From: Russula earlei
Lineage: Eukaryota; Basidiomycota; Agaricomycetes; Russulales; Russulaceae
DNA length: 64,000 bases
Assembly: GCA_025769875.1 (NCBI GenBank)
Contig: JAGFNK010000067.1
Location: forward strand, 62,001 to 126,000
Direction of reading: 5' to 3'
Positions 37,301 to 47,671 of the stretch are shown piece by piece. The position numbers and the translations under genes were made by a program. A model generated the notes under the pieces. That model saw only the letters and a list, made by a program, of their open reading frames with translations, was not told where the DNA came from and made no database searches. Within the stretch, counting starts at the first letter, position 1. Each line of letters starts with the position of its first letter.

Positions 37301-38822
37301 CATCCGTCGGAAGCCCAGCGCGACGTGCTCGGCATGTAAACGCACAGGAGAGTATCATGGACCTCTAAACCGTGAAAGAGTTCAGATCGGCAGACGGTGT
37401 CAGTACGGGTACTGAGGCGATCGAGTTCTACGTTCTGAACTTGTTGTAAACGCGCAGAACCAAGGGAATAGTAGAGTAGCCGTTTGACTTGATTTGAGGC
37501 ACTTATGCGCCTATGTGCAAGCCTACACGCAAGCCAGCTCTCCGATCTCACTTCCCCGAAACTGCCGCTCGTTCATGGAAGGCGTGAGACGTGGATGTGA
37601 ATATGCACATGTCAAGGACGACGCATAGACGTGCCACAACTGTCCGAAACCAGATTGCAACCCCGTCGTTGAAGCAATTCATTCTTCCGCTGATTTGGTG
37701 ATCAATATTTATTCTATTATTGTTCCATTTCGTAATAACCTGTCCTACACAGCGGGAAACGACAACGACTACCTAAGCGAGGCCAACACCCTTGGAGCCG
37801 ATAGCCCAACATCAAGGGGACTTGGACTTGTCATCAGCCAACGGCACGACGACAGCGACCTTTGGCTCACCAAACCCGACTGGGCCCATGAATCTCTCTA
37901 TCCATACGGTGGCGTAGGGACCACTAACTATCACGGCTCACAACAAATCTTTGACAGTCGCTCATCGCCACCCACCCGCCGCTACACGCCTGATGCGAGT
38001 ACCATACGGGCGGGATGAAAGGTCGGGAAACAGCCACCAACCAACTACCTAGCGTGGGCAGAACACCGGTGCACGAGCATAGGCATGTGCGGCGAATCTG
38101 CGCTTGCTATCCCATGCTCTTTGCACCACACCGTTTTCCCACCCCTTCCTTTCTTTGTTTCCCGCCGGGTCTGAAGGCGCCGAGGTACTTTCTTTATAAA
38201 ACCAAACTTTGGAGCACAGGCTATGCGCCTGCCACGAGGGCGCTGTCACAGAAGCTTTTAGTGGAGGGCCGGAACAAATAAACACTAACCGAGATACAGA
38301 TTGCGGCAGGGTCTCAATCCCGTCCTCGATCTAGCGTCGACAATATTGGCGCGCGCGGGTCACGGGCTGTGTCGCATTCCCTCTCTCCCCAATCAAGCGT
38401 GCGATCGAGCGAATCTCGCGGAGCCGTTTATGCTACTGACGTCCTGTGCTGCTGCCTCGTTCACCTCGTTTGCTACTGCCTCGTTCACCTCGGTGTGCTG
38501 TGCCTGCTCTCAAAGCCAACCGTTAGGTGATTCCCCGTGCTTGGCATACCAGCCGAAAATTTTGGCGATCTTTGCCTTTGTCTGCACACTACCCGGCTCC
38601 AGCTGTTCGTGTTTTGACCCGTAACCCATGTCTCCGAGATTACCGTCCATCAATATGCGCATCGCGGTACACCCGAGGTTCAGAACGTATCCCTCTCGCG
38701 GGTGTGGTGTATAAGAGCCACGCCTCGTCCGACTCCAGATCCAAACGCCAGGAGCACCGGCAGCTCGACCACTACGCCAACCGCCGCTGCTTCAAAGGAC
38801 AAGGTCGGCCCAACTCGTCGCA
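34374..38822. other. 4.4-kb gene-poor interval
   Basis: No gene could be supported. The longest open frames are 35266-35817 (-, 183 codons, Pro-rich), 36193-36555 (-) and 37695-38018 (+); they have no recognisable domain, and overlapping antisense frames of similar length suggest composition effects. Some stretches are locally biased, such as the GTGTCGGTGTCGGGTGTCGAG run near 35925-35946. No transposon protein, LTR or tRNA was identified. It could hold an unrecognised gene, a decayed element or a noncoding locus. Confidence 0.4.
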
Positions 38823-39642
38823 ATGTCTGCAAACTTCAACCCGTACGTGCAAGGCTGGCGCGTCGGCAACGCTCCCTCGAGCGGGAACGGTGGCATCTGG
38901 GGGATCTCGTCGGGCGAGCCGCCGTCGGTATTCGGCGCCCTCCCGGGCGGCCAGGCTGGCCGCGGCACGCGCGGTCCTCCTGCGCCGGGCGCGACGATCT
39001 TCTACATCACCGACTTCCGCCCGAACGTGCTCAACGCGTCCGTCCTCGACGCCCGGGGACGTCAATGCTACAAGATCGTCACCGACGCGTCGCAGCCAGC
39101 ACCGCACGGTCTACTACGACGCCGACGGGCGCACCGTCGCGCTCGTCGACTGGGCCGGCGCGTCGCCCAGCGTGGAAATGCCCGGCCTGCTCCCGCGACA
39201 GGCCCTGCGGAGCTGGCTTCACACCGCGCCCGATCGAGCGTGCGTCCGCTCCTCCCCCCCAGTTCTCCATCTCCGGACCCCGTCTGGGTGTAGGCTTCAC
39301 ACGCCCGCAGTCCGTCCTGATGATGCCCGGCGTCGTTCTCTCTTCTTAGGTCCAGGGTGACGGACATCCGGGGCATTCCTCACGTTTGGGTCCCAGATGG
39401 GGAGGACATCTGCGTACGTCCCCTTTTGATCGTTCTCGTTCTCCGTTTGCGGCCGGGACTCATGGGACCGCGCCGCGCAGCTCTACTATGCCCATCGCCC
39501 AAATTCTCAGCGTCTCGGACGCATAGGCGTCACCCATGATGCAGTCCAGATCGAGCTCAGTGAACACGCCATGGAGTCGCACTTGGCCGAAGTCTGCATA
39601 TTAAGCGCCTCCATATTCCTGTCTGGATTTAGAATTGATTGA
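38823..39642 (+). CDS. DUF6593-type protein
   Basis: Three exons (38823-39239, 39350-39413, 39481-39642), about 213 aa. The N-terminus is Gly/Asn/Pro-rich. The body matches the pattern of the small beta-rich family expanded in Agaricomycetes and annotated DUF6593: FYITDFRPNVLNASVLDARG, then CYKIVTD, TVYYDADGRTVALVDW, EMPGLLPRQALRSWL and HVWVPDGEDIC, ending in LSEHAMESHLAEVCILSASI. Biological role unknown. The frame changes once near 39080-39105; one extra base there restores frame and makes exon phases add up (642 nt of coding sequence). I assign the family from memory of its motif pattern. Confidence 0.72.
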
Positions 39643-39856
39643 TTTCCCGACCTTGTTCACGACCGCCGTCGTCAGTCGACACCATCCACATACAGTCGTG
39701 TTGTTCACATCTCCCTGTTCACGAATCATTCTTACTGTAGAGGAAGAGGAGTTACAGCGACTGAAGCGACTAAGCTGGCCTGGCCAGCCAGTAATGGTAC
39801 ATCAGAGTCCCCGTAGTTGGTCATCCACATATTTAATTTCATAGATCGTGATGACG

Positions 39857-42800
39857 TCATGTCGCTTCCAGCGCCTTCAGGAATTGAGCGTGCACGGTGG
39901 ACCGCGCGTGATGTAACTTGGTCGCTTCATCTACAGGTAGTCCGCGAAGTTGTTTGGGACCCTGGAATGAGCGTCAGGTACTATCTTGACGAAGGGAAGA
40001 GCTCCCAACTCACTAAAGCGAGGGGCAACGCATTGTCGAGTTCATGTGTCAATCGGGTGATCATAGTCGCCACGGCGACGCTGTGCCGCGCGTCTGCTGG
40101 ATCACGAGCCATGGCTGGCAAGAGCCCAATCAGCTTTGGGATATTGCGCATCAGCTCCTCGAGCTCGGCCCCTGGTGGTCCATCTCGTGAAGCTCTCCAA
40201 TCTTGTATTAACTCAGGCAGCCGAGTCATGGCGTGTGCGTAGTCGAGGAAGGCCTGTGGACGCGATCAGGTCAGACACATCAGACAGCTGAGGGCAGCAC
40301 GTTGATTTCGCGGACCTTGCCTCTCACATGCCACTCATCAATGGCGTGCCCCACAAACCTCTCAAATAGCACCTTGAGCAACTCAAGGTCGTTCCTGATA
40401 ACCGCTTCTGGGGCGAGCTCAAACACAGCGAGCTCATGCGCTGCGCTGTGCAATCCAGCTTGGAGATATAGATGGTATGCCTCAAAGACGTCACCGCGGT
40501 CGAGGGCATAAATCGCCTGGATGCTCGCTGTCAGTTGCTGAACGCGACGCCGAACGAGCTCGTTCGCTGGATCACCTTTGCCTCATTGATCCACGATAAT
40601 GGAATCTTCAAGCTCCCCGCCATCCCTCGCGTCATCCAGTCATCAAGCTTGGGAGCGGATCGCAATAACAAGTCTCTGATCGCCTTCTCTCTCCTTTGAA
40701 CACGACGTCAAGAACAACCATCTGGTATAACGAGATAAACATACCCAGACGAGCCCTCTAGATGGAGTAAGATAAATGCCGCTTCTTGTATCAAGTCTTG
40801 CTGTTCCAGCTGCAGCGCATACGTGCTAGCTAACACATCTGCGCTTGGGCTATGCCCTTCAATTCGGGCGTCTCCGTTGTCACCTTCCTGGGATACCCTG
40901 GATATACCAGGGTCATCGCGGTCGGAGAAGTCTCTTATCCGCATTGTCCGGGAAAGAATGATGTATAAGTGCCATAAGATAGAAAAGTCTGTTGGCGAAG
41001 GACCGAAGGAAAGTGGGGAACATATTGTCTCTAAGGAGCACGCAGGGTCGGCATACAGTCTGATGAGCAAGTAGAAAGCGTCTGATGGGTTTTCGTCTCG
41101 GGACAAGTGCCAATGGTTGAATTCGAGGGATTTGTCCTCGAAGTACCATGGAATAGGAGCTGCGGCACGGTCTCGTGCGTTCTTCCAGTGGTTGTCGTAC
41201 GCATCGAACACCGTCAGCTATCGAGGCATCCATTGGCTGTCCGAACCAAAGGTGTAGGCCGAAAACTCGCTTCCAGTCAAGTTTTTGAGATACTGGCAAG
41301 TCCGGACACCGTTCTACCCCAGTGCCATTCGACCCTTCCAGCATGTCTACGATGCCGCCCAGCACTGCATAGATCCTGCGCAGGTCTTGATCAATGTGTG
41401 CGTCAATACGTTGTTCGCGCCATATCTGCAACTGGGATCGGACGTCCATACGAAACTCCGGATCACCCCCAGCTTGGGATATCAGCGTGGCGAGCTTCAC
41501 GTTACCACCCGCCATGGCAACTTCACAGGATTTGTCGATTTGATGTCCGGTGAGGAGAGTGAACGTTGTAAAGGGCGAACCACTAGAATAGTTGTCTTTT
41601 ACCTCAGAGTCCACCGTCGGGGCAACCTACGCCTTCGAGCCACTTCGAGAGCGCCTCTTTTCGACGCACTGCATGGACTCGGTTGCGGACGTCTATGCTA
41701 ACAGAATCATCGAGTCGAAGTTCTATTTCGTCGAACAAGGCGCTCCCAAGGCGGAAAAGGCGAGCGGCGAATGACTGTTCTGTGGGGGGAAAGAGAGACG
41801 CAAATGACCCAAAGGATAATTCTGGAGACGGGAGGGCAAAGGGGATGCCCTCGGCATCAAGTTGAATGGGTGAGTTTGTAAGGTGGTGGGAGAGAAGCTT
41901 TGTAGAAAGACTTGAATCTGTTTCCGGCTCGGAGAACGGCACGGCGGTTTTGGTGACCACAGACGAGTTCGCGGTAAAGTTTCTGAAAGATGGTTCAGTA
42001 TGGTAAAATCAGGGATACGTAGATAGGTTGCCTTACCGTGTCGATGATGGACTACATAAGCATCCTAGGTGCACCAAAGTCCCCCCAGGGCCCCAACCAA
42101 CTCGAAATGAACGCCCAAATGCAAGACCCGCATCGACAATGGCATCCTCAACGCCATTCACAATGGAGGCAGAGCTCTCCACCCGCGCGTATTTGCGGGA
42201 GGGACGAAAAACGACGGGTTCGGTATCATGAGCAAAGGACGCCCGCTAGCACATGGGGAGGAGGAACGCGTGAGGCGATTTCGGACGAAAACAAAAGGTT
42301 AAAGGGCGGGCGCAGACACACCTCTTGGGTCGCGGCCCTCACGCCGTCTCCCACCGAGTCCCGACTGTGCTTCCTGTGCAGCCCGTTCGGGCTCAAACGG
42401 AGCCGATCGAGTTTTTCTGCCGCGTTGGGCGGTTTCGGCGTGTCCGCCGCCGACTCTCCGGGGAACAACGACGCGTGCATGACGTGCAGCTTTTGCCGGT
42501 CGATGCCCAACAGCTGCGCCCACGGGATGACGCTCGGGTCCCCACGCCGATGTTCCGGGAGCGCCATCGCCTCCAAACTCGAGCGGGACGATTCCGCCCG
42601 AGTCCTCCTCTCCCTCCTCAGGTTCTTCCGTCGTGTACGTCCCCCCTCTTTTTGCTCGCCGGCGCCGGTCGTAGGCAATCGGTTGCGAGGAATCGCTGGG
42701 AGGTTCCTCTTCTTCTTCCTCTTCCTCTTCCTCCTCTTCTCCGTCCGCACGTGATGAACCAGAGTCGGACGCCATTTCCGCATCCGCGTCTACTCGTTGA

Positions 42801-42919
42801 ACGCGAGAGGAAGGCAATGGGCTGCGGGTCCGCGGCTGTGGAGCCCTCTTGGGGGGAGATGCAACGTGCTTCTCTTCATCTTCGCTAGTATCGCTAGGTA
42901 GAGCGGTAAAGCGGGCCAT
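39857..42919 (-). CDS. NUP145C: Nup96-type nucleoporin (Nup145C / Nup189C)
   Basis: Scaffold component of the Nup84/Nup107 Y-complex. Exons: 42919-42322 (with a break, below), 42245-42037, 41982-40745, 40693-40576, 40516-40316, 40253-40014, 39961-39857; about 880 aa. The N-terminus is acidic with a run of Glu. Then DPSVIPWAQLLGIDRQKLHVM, SRKYARVE, SFRVGWGPGGTLVHLG and the Nup96 core TLLTGHQIDKSCEVAMAGGN, WKRVFGLHLWFG, WHLYIILSR, LKIPLSWINEAK. Frame is restored by single extra bases near 41625 and 41210. In exon 1 the change is explained by either a 61-nt intron (42638-42578) or another extra base. It starts with its own ATG and I see no GLFG repeats or Nup98 autoproteolytic domain upstream, so it is not the usual Nup98-Nup96 polyprotein. 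Confidence 0.88.
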
Positions 42920-43660
42920 GGGTCATGGAAGAGAATCCTTGTTGTCTGTGTCTCTCTCACACTCACACACCACACGCGTGAGAAGACCACGTTGTACATG
43001 TGCTATTCACGTGATCATCAGTTCGGTGGATGTCCCGAAAGGCCATGTGCCAAGGCAACAAACAATCATACCGCCGCGACAAGTTCCTCAAGTACGGGTC
43101 GGCTGTTTTCGAGAAAGCTACATGAATGAGTAGCCCTTTACACATTGGAAATTCTGCGTTGTATTTCTCCACATCAAAAAATTGAACTTTTTATGTGATA
43201 GGCATATCACAAGAGGTCTTTGGACCACTGCTACTATATTATATAGTTTTTCCCTACTGTTGTGAGGTTGTTACACTGATTTTGATAGTTGACGACTTTT
43301 CGCACGCTCCAGAAATGGCAAGCATCCCCCATCGACTCACGAACTTCTGGTGTATTCAAAGGTTGAGTCAACTACAATAAATAAAAACCAATTGCGGGGA
43401 CACTAGTAGCTAAAAGAAAAGGAATAAAGAGAAAAGCCTAGCCAGAGGCGGGTGAGCATGCGCGAAGGCGATCGTAATGGCGCGACATGTTTTACGGGCA
43501 GGGATGACGGAGGCGGAGTCAAGCGCGTAAGATTCGCGCGCGTGGTGAGCATGCATGCACATGGAGCGTCGTCTCCGTCGTGCACGCTGCGATGATCCCA
43601 ATTCTGAGAGGTCCTAGACCAGAGGCGAGAACATAAAAGAAAAGAAAAGGAGGCGGCGAG

Positions 43661-43841
43661 GGAGTGGCGTTGGGCGGGGCCATTCGGCCTTCATGTGGCG
43701 TGTCGATTTGTCGGGAGGGCGCGCGCGCGATGGCGATCGCGACAGCGCAGCATGCGTGGAGGGCGAGACGATGGAGGTGGGGGAGTAGCGTTGGGCGGGA
43801 CCGTTCGGGCTTCGTGTAGTGTGTCGATTTGTCGGGAGGGC
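43661..43841. repeat. two-copy 121-bp-period direct repeat
   Basis: Positions 43661-43720 and 43782-43841 match at about 53 of 60 bases (my count), 121 bp apart, both ending in the shared block TGTCGATTTGTCGGGAGGGC. The segments after each copy are also loosely similar to one another and to 43465-43510, suggesting an old minisatellite. Confidence 0.7.
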
Positions 43842-43942
43842 ATCCCCATCGTGACCGCAAGGGCGCGATGTCTGTTGCTGGCAGGATGGCGGAGGTGCGA
43901 GGGAGTGGCGATAACGAGGGCGTTCCGGGATGTGGCTGGGTG

Positions 43943-44160
43943 AAACTGCCGAGATGGTAGTGAACAGTGAACTGCCGAGTTCCCAGTGACCCATAGTAAT
44001 GTCGGCGAAATTCCAAAGACTCTCTGTGATGCGAGAAAAAATGCTTGAAAACCACTCGATGGACCTCTGTTTTTCTTTGCTAGGATAGCTACAGAGGTTT
44101 GAATGGATTGTATGAGCAGATACAGGGAAAAGTGAAACTGCCGAGTCCCCAGTGGCCCAT
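43943..44160. repeat. dispersed short repeat CTGCCGAG...CAGTGRCCCAT
   Basis: AACTGCCGAGTTCCCAGTGACCCAT-type sequence at about 43970-43994 recurs with few changes at 44136-44160, and its first half also occurs at 43943-43954. Lies just beyond the BNA1 stop codon. Confidence 0.6.
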
Positions 44161-44184
44161 GGACATCTCCGCCCCCTCGCTTGT

Positions 44185-44976
44185 CTACTTCGCTTGAGCG
44201 ATCGTTCCGCAAGCACCGCACCGCCGACTCTCCCCATCCGTGATCCACCGCTCTATAAGCGGTTTGAGCTGTGTCCCCAGGTCCGTCACATGAAAGGACT
44301 CCTCGCGTATGACGGTCGGCTCCTCGTGTATTGGATCACGGCAGTACCAGCGCAAGCGATCTTTGTTTTCGTATTTTATTTTCCGGTTATACGAGCACCG
44401 ACGACGTCTGATCAAAAATCGCCGCGACCCCCATGGCAGCCCCCCGGGGCTGGGGTGAATGACACATACCGATGGACGTTTCGGGCCTCACCCGTTCAAT
44501 CACGATTCCAACCGTGTCCGCGAATCGCACGGGGTTGTGCGGGGTGTTGCCTGCGGCGCGATGACGCATAAGACGTAAAGCGGAGATAGATAAACAAATT
44601 TGTGGTTGCTGCGTGAGTGAGCACCGCCCGCACCGCGAGCGTGCACGCACCTGGGAGTAAAAACATCTCGCCCTCCTTGATCCCAATCTCACGAAACGTG
44701 TCGTCGTCCACGACACGGAGGAGCATGTCGCCTTTGTATTGGTAGAACCATTCCTGTTCCGAGATCTAGGGATGAGGTCCGAAGTATCCGAGAAGGAGAC
44801 GTTTGAGCCACCTCGGTTTCGTTGACGTGATAATCGGCGCGAGAGTTTGGCCCTCCGACGGCCATGACTATAAAGTCCGTACCTGAGTAGAGACAAAAGT
44901 TGTTCACCGGTGGTTTCAGTCGATCAGAATTCTCCTCGAGCCAACGGGGAAGATCGAGTGGAGGTGAGATGGGCAT
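44185..44976 (-). CDS. BNA1: 3-hydroxyanthranilate 3,4-dioxygenase
   Basis: Ring-cleaving Fe(II) cupin enzyme of the kynurenine route to NAD+. Exons: 44976-44812, 44753-44651, 44550-44470, 44360-44185; 174 aa, the normal fungal size, phases consistent. Evidence: [23 protein letters not shown], metal-binding [20 protein letters not shown] (His and Glu ligands), a second His in [18 protein letters not shown], and the C-terminal WY-C-RDP and CGAC cysteines of the second metal site found in fungal and bacterial enzymes. Start chosen at [16 protein letters not shown], the conserved N-terminus; an in-frame upstream start would add 20 residues. Confidence 0.92.
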
Positions 44977-45099
44977 GGTCAGTCTTGGTGGTCCTTGATG
45001 TGCAAGATATTCCAGCGCTGGACTGAATGAGGTCATGTCGCATGATCCATAATAATCTTATCAATCATGACGTTCGGATCACAGCCACCCCATTTTCAT

Positions 45100-47558
45100 T
45101 TACCAGTCCTCAATGTCATCATCCTCTAGGTATCCGCAACCTGTAACCTGCTCAGGCCACTCAACGCTCGTATGCGCCCGACTACCCTCCCCTTCTTCAT
45201 GGTCAACAGTCCTACGCTCGCCATCATCTCCTTCATTAATGACCTCTGGTCCCACAAAGTCCTGCCCAAACACGAGCTCTGAGAAGGCATGGTGCCCATG
45301 CGGTGCATGGCGGCCCATTCCGCGTAACACACCTCCCAACTCAGTTACAACTGCAACTCGCGACCGAATTCCGGCCTGTACGACGTCAGCGCTCGGTGGC
45401 TATGGAAGAGACTGGGTTGACTACGCACACCGGAAAGCCAAGATGAGACATGCTCCAAAGCATCCCGCGCGACCTGTTCTCGCTGGCGTGCACCGAAGAA
45501 TTCCGGCTTATAGAATTGCTGTCCCGTGCGTGGAACAGGACTAGGAAGGGAATGTAGCGTCCCAAGCGCTTGTATGTGGAACGCATGAGGGTTCACGTCG
45601 TACCACTGTCCCCTTTCTAAGTATTCACGAAAGGCGTCCGAGAAAAGCAGGTGCCCACATTTTCGGATCCATGAGCATCTGCCCAACTGAGGTTATCGAT
45701 CAGCAGGCTGCATTGTTCGAGGCTGGAACAGAATTGGGTGTAATTTTGGTGAATATAGAGCCCAAAAAGCGATGGGTCAATCGGGGTAGACGCATACAAC
45801 ATCTGCACGGGTGAAGTAAGTCATCGAGTCGCCTTCGTACGGAGAATCACGCACATCGACGTTTACCCGACTAGTTCGTCGTTCCTCTGTGGCCAGCCAA
45901 GGGGGTAACCCGGGCGGATCCTCCAGAGACCGATCGATCGCCCGTTCCCGTGCAACGTCTTTCGCGGAAGCAGATCGGGAAGGAGGATCACCCTTCCCTG
46001 CGTAGATATTAGAGTTCGTGTGACATGGAAACATGGAAGAGAACAGACGTTTGTTGTACATTATCTTGCCCATCAGATGAAAGAGCAATAACGCGTCTTC
46101 CCTCTGACTCGCGGATACGATAGACCCAACGCTGGGAGATGCTACATTAGGAATCAAGACGGTCATTCGTCAGCCTATAAATTACTCATGTCATTTTACC
46201 TGTCTTTTTCCGTGATGTGGGACGTGCACAACTAAATTCTAACGTCATGATCGCGCTGCGCACATCTCCTCCAGCACCTTCGACAATCGAATGCAACGTA
46301 TTCGGTGAAAGGCGCACGTTGGTCAACGTTGCCACGCGCTTCACCGCAGAAGTGAGTAATGTGGGTGCTATCGGATTGAACCTATGCGCACCTGTCGGCC
46401 CCCATGAGAAACAACGCAAAGTGGCAGAGATGAACAGACCTGATTTCCGACAGGAGAAATGTGGATGACAGCCCCAGTGGGATCACCGTGCGGGCGTCGA
46501 TGACCTGATCACGACTCCGTTCGCCATTAGAATCTCCCTCGGCACGCGCACCGGCATCGCTGATGACAAGCACAAGAGGGGCAACGTCCCATTCGCGTTC
46601 TACGTGAGCCCGGAGCGCATCGTGAAAGCGAGAGCGGACGGCGGGATGCAGGATGTTGGGGAGATCCTCAACGAGCACAAGCTTCCGTCGCGTAGACGTG
46701 AACACTGACGTGTATGCACCAGCACGCGTTAAGAAATTCGCAAAGGCATCGGCTACGCCAATTCAACACAAAGGAAAGGAGAAAGGAATCCCCCAGACGT
46801 ACAAGTTGACCGCTCGTCCGCAAAGGCAGAATATTGGGTCGTAGTCACAACGTTTTTGTATTCCACGATTTCAAAGTCCATCTCTCGAGCCAGCACGTGC
46901 AGGGTTGCCGTCTTTGCAGAACCGGCAGGACCGGTGAGGACGAGCAGGCGCTGGGCATCATGGGCCAACTAGGTGTCGAGCGCAAAAAAAGTAAAAGGAG
47001 AAACCTACGCGGTGCTTCGACGAGCGGCCTTTCCCACTAAAGGCCTCCACTAACCACCGATGAACGTCATCGACTTTGCGCTTGTGCACCGCTAGGTCTT
47101 GAAAAGACTGCGGCCCGTATTTATCCACCCAGAGGCAGTCGTCTTGAGGAGAAACCGATCAGCTTGAAGTACGCTGGTGGGGAAACTGCGACGTGCCTAA
47201 GCATTCCTCGTGCACACCACTGGTGGCCTTTCCCTTTCCCTTGGCGTCCCCAACTATTCCTGGTACGAGGGGAACCGAGAGAGGCTTACTGACAAGGGTG
47301 AGAGGTGGGCGCGGAGGTGGCTATGGGCGTCAGTCCGAGTTAGTAGATTGCGATCCTTCCGGGTCCATACATGTAAGATCTCACGGATAGAACAGTGGTA
47401 TCTTTGGCAGACTTGAGCTTCTTCGAGGGAGGGAGGGAGTCAACTTTCAGTGTACTTTTATGCTTGATTCTGGAAGCTGGCTTCAGAGGCATTCTGTTCT
47501 GTCTGGGAGGGCCCCCCGTTGTTGTGGACGCGGACGCGTTTACTCGTGCATTCTCCAT
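45100..47558 (-). CDS. RAD17: DNA-damage checkpoint clamp loader Rad17
   Basis: Rad17 replaces Rfc1 in an RFC-like complex that loads the 9-1-1 clamp at damaged DNA. ATG at 47558; the first exons are 47558-47385, 47320-47218 and from 47142. The N-terminus is basic and Ser/Pro-rich. Then the conserved CLWVDKYGPQSFQDLAVHKRK, the Walker A motif LTGPAGSAKTATLHVLAREM, KLVLVEDLPN (Walker B), VLVISDAGARAEGD, and PNTLHSIVEGAGGDVRSAI from the AAA+ lid. Later segments (LLLFHLMGKIMYNKR, DNLSWADA) match the C-terminal Rad17 region, and the protein ends in an acidic Asp/Glu tail CGYLEDDDIEDW, like the conserved iVERGE-type acidic end in position though not sequence. Seven or more exons; internal exon ends were not all fixed. 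It lies 123 bp upstream of the BNA1 start on the same strand. Confidence 0.9.
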
Positions 47559-47671
47559 TCACGTGATCCCTGCTCCAATTTGATTAATACAATCGCTAAC
47601 ATTCTACATCTACACAAGATATTGTATCCAATAATAATGTAAGCAGCACTGCCCAAAGACCACAACTCTAC

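Larger units (their letters stand above)
42920..44184. other. intergenic with local repeats
   Basis: 1.26 kb between NUP145C and BNA1. No gene supported. A short A/T-rich stretch lies at about 43180-43400. The rest is GC-rich and includes the 121-bp-period repeat and the CTGCCGAG-containing repeat listed separately. Confidence 0.5.

Noticed and set aside
42038..42888. Plus-strand ORFs of 187-238 codons opposite NUP96 exon 1
   Set aside because: Antisense to the Glu-rich and conserved N-terminal NUP96 coding sequence; composition reflects the complement.
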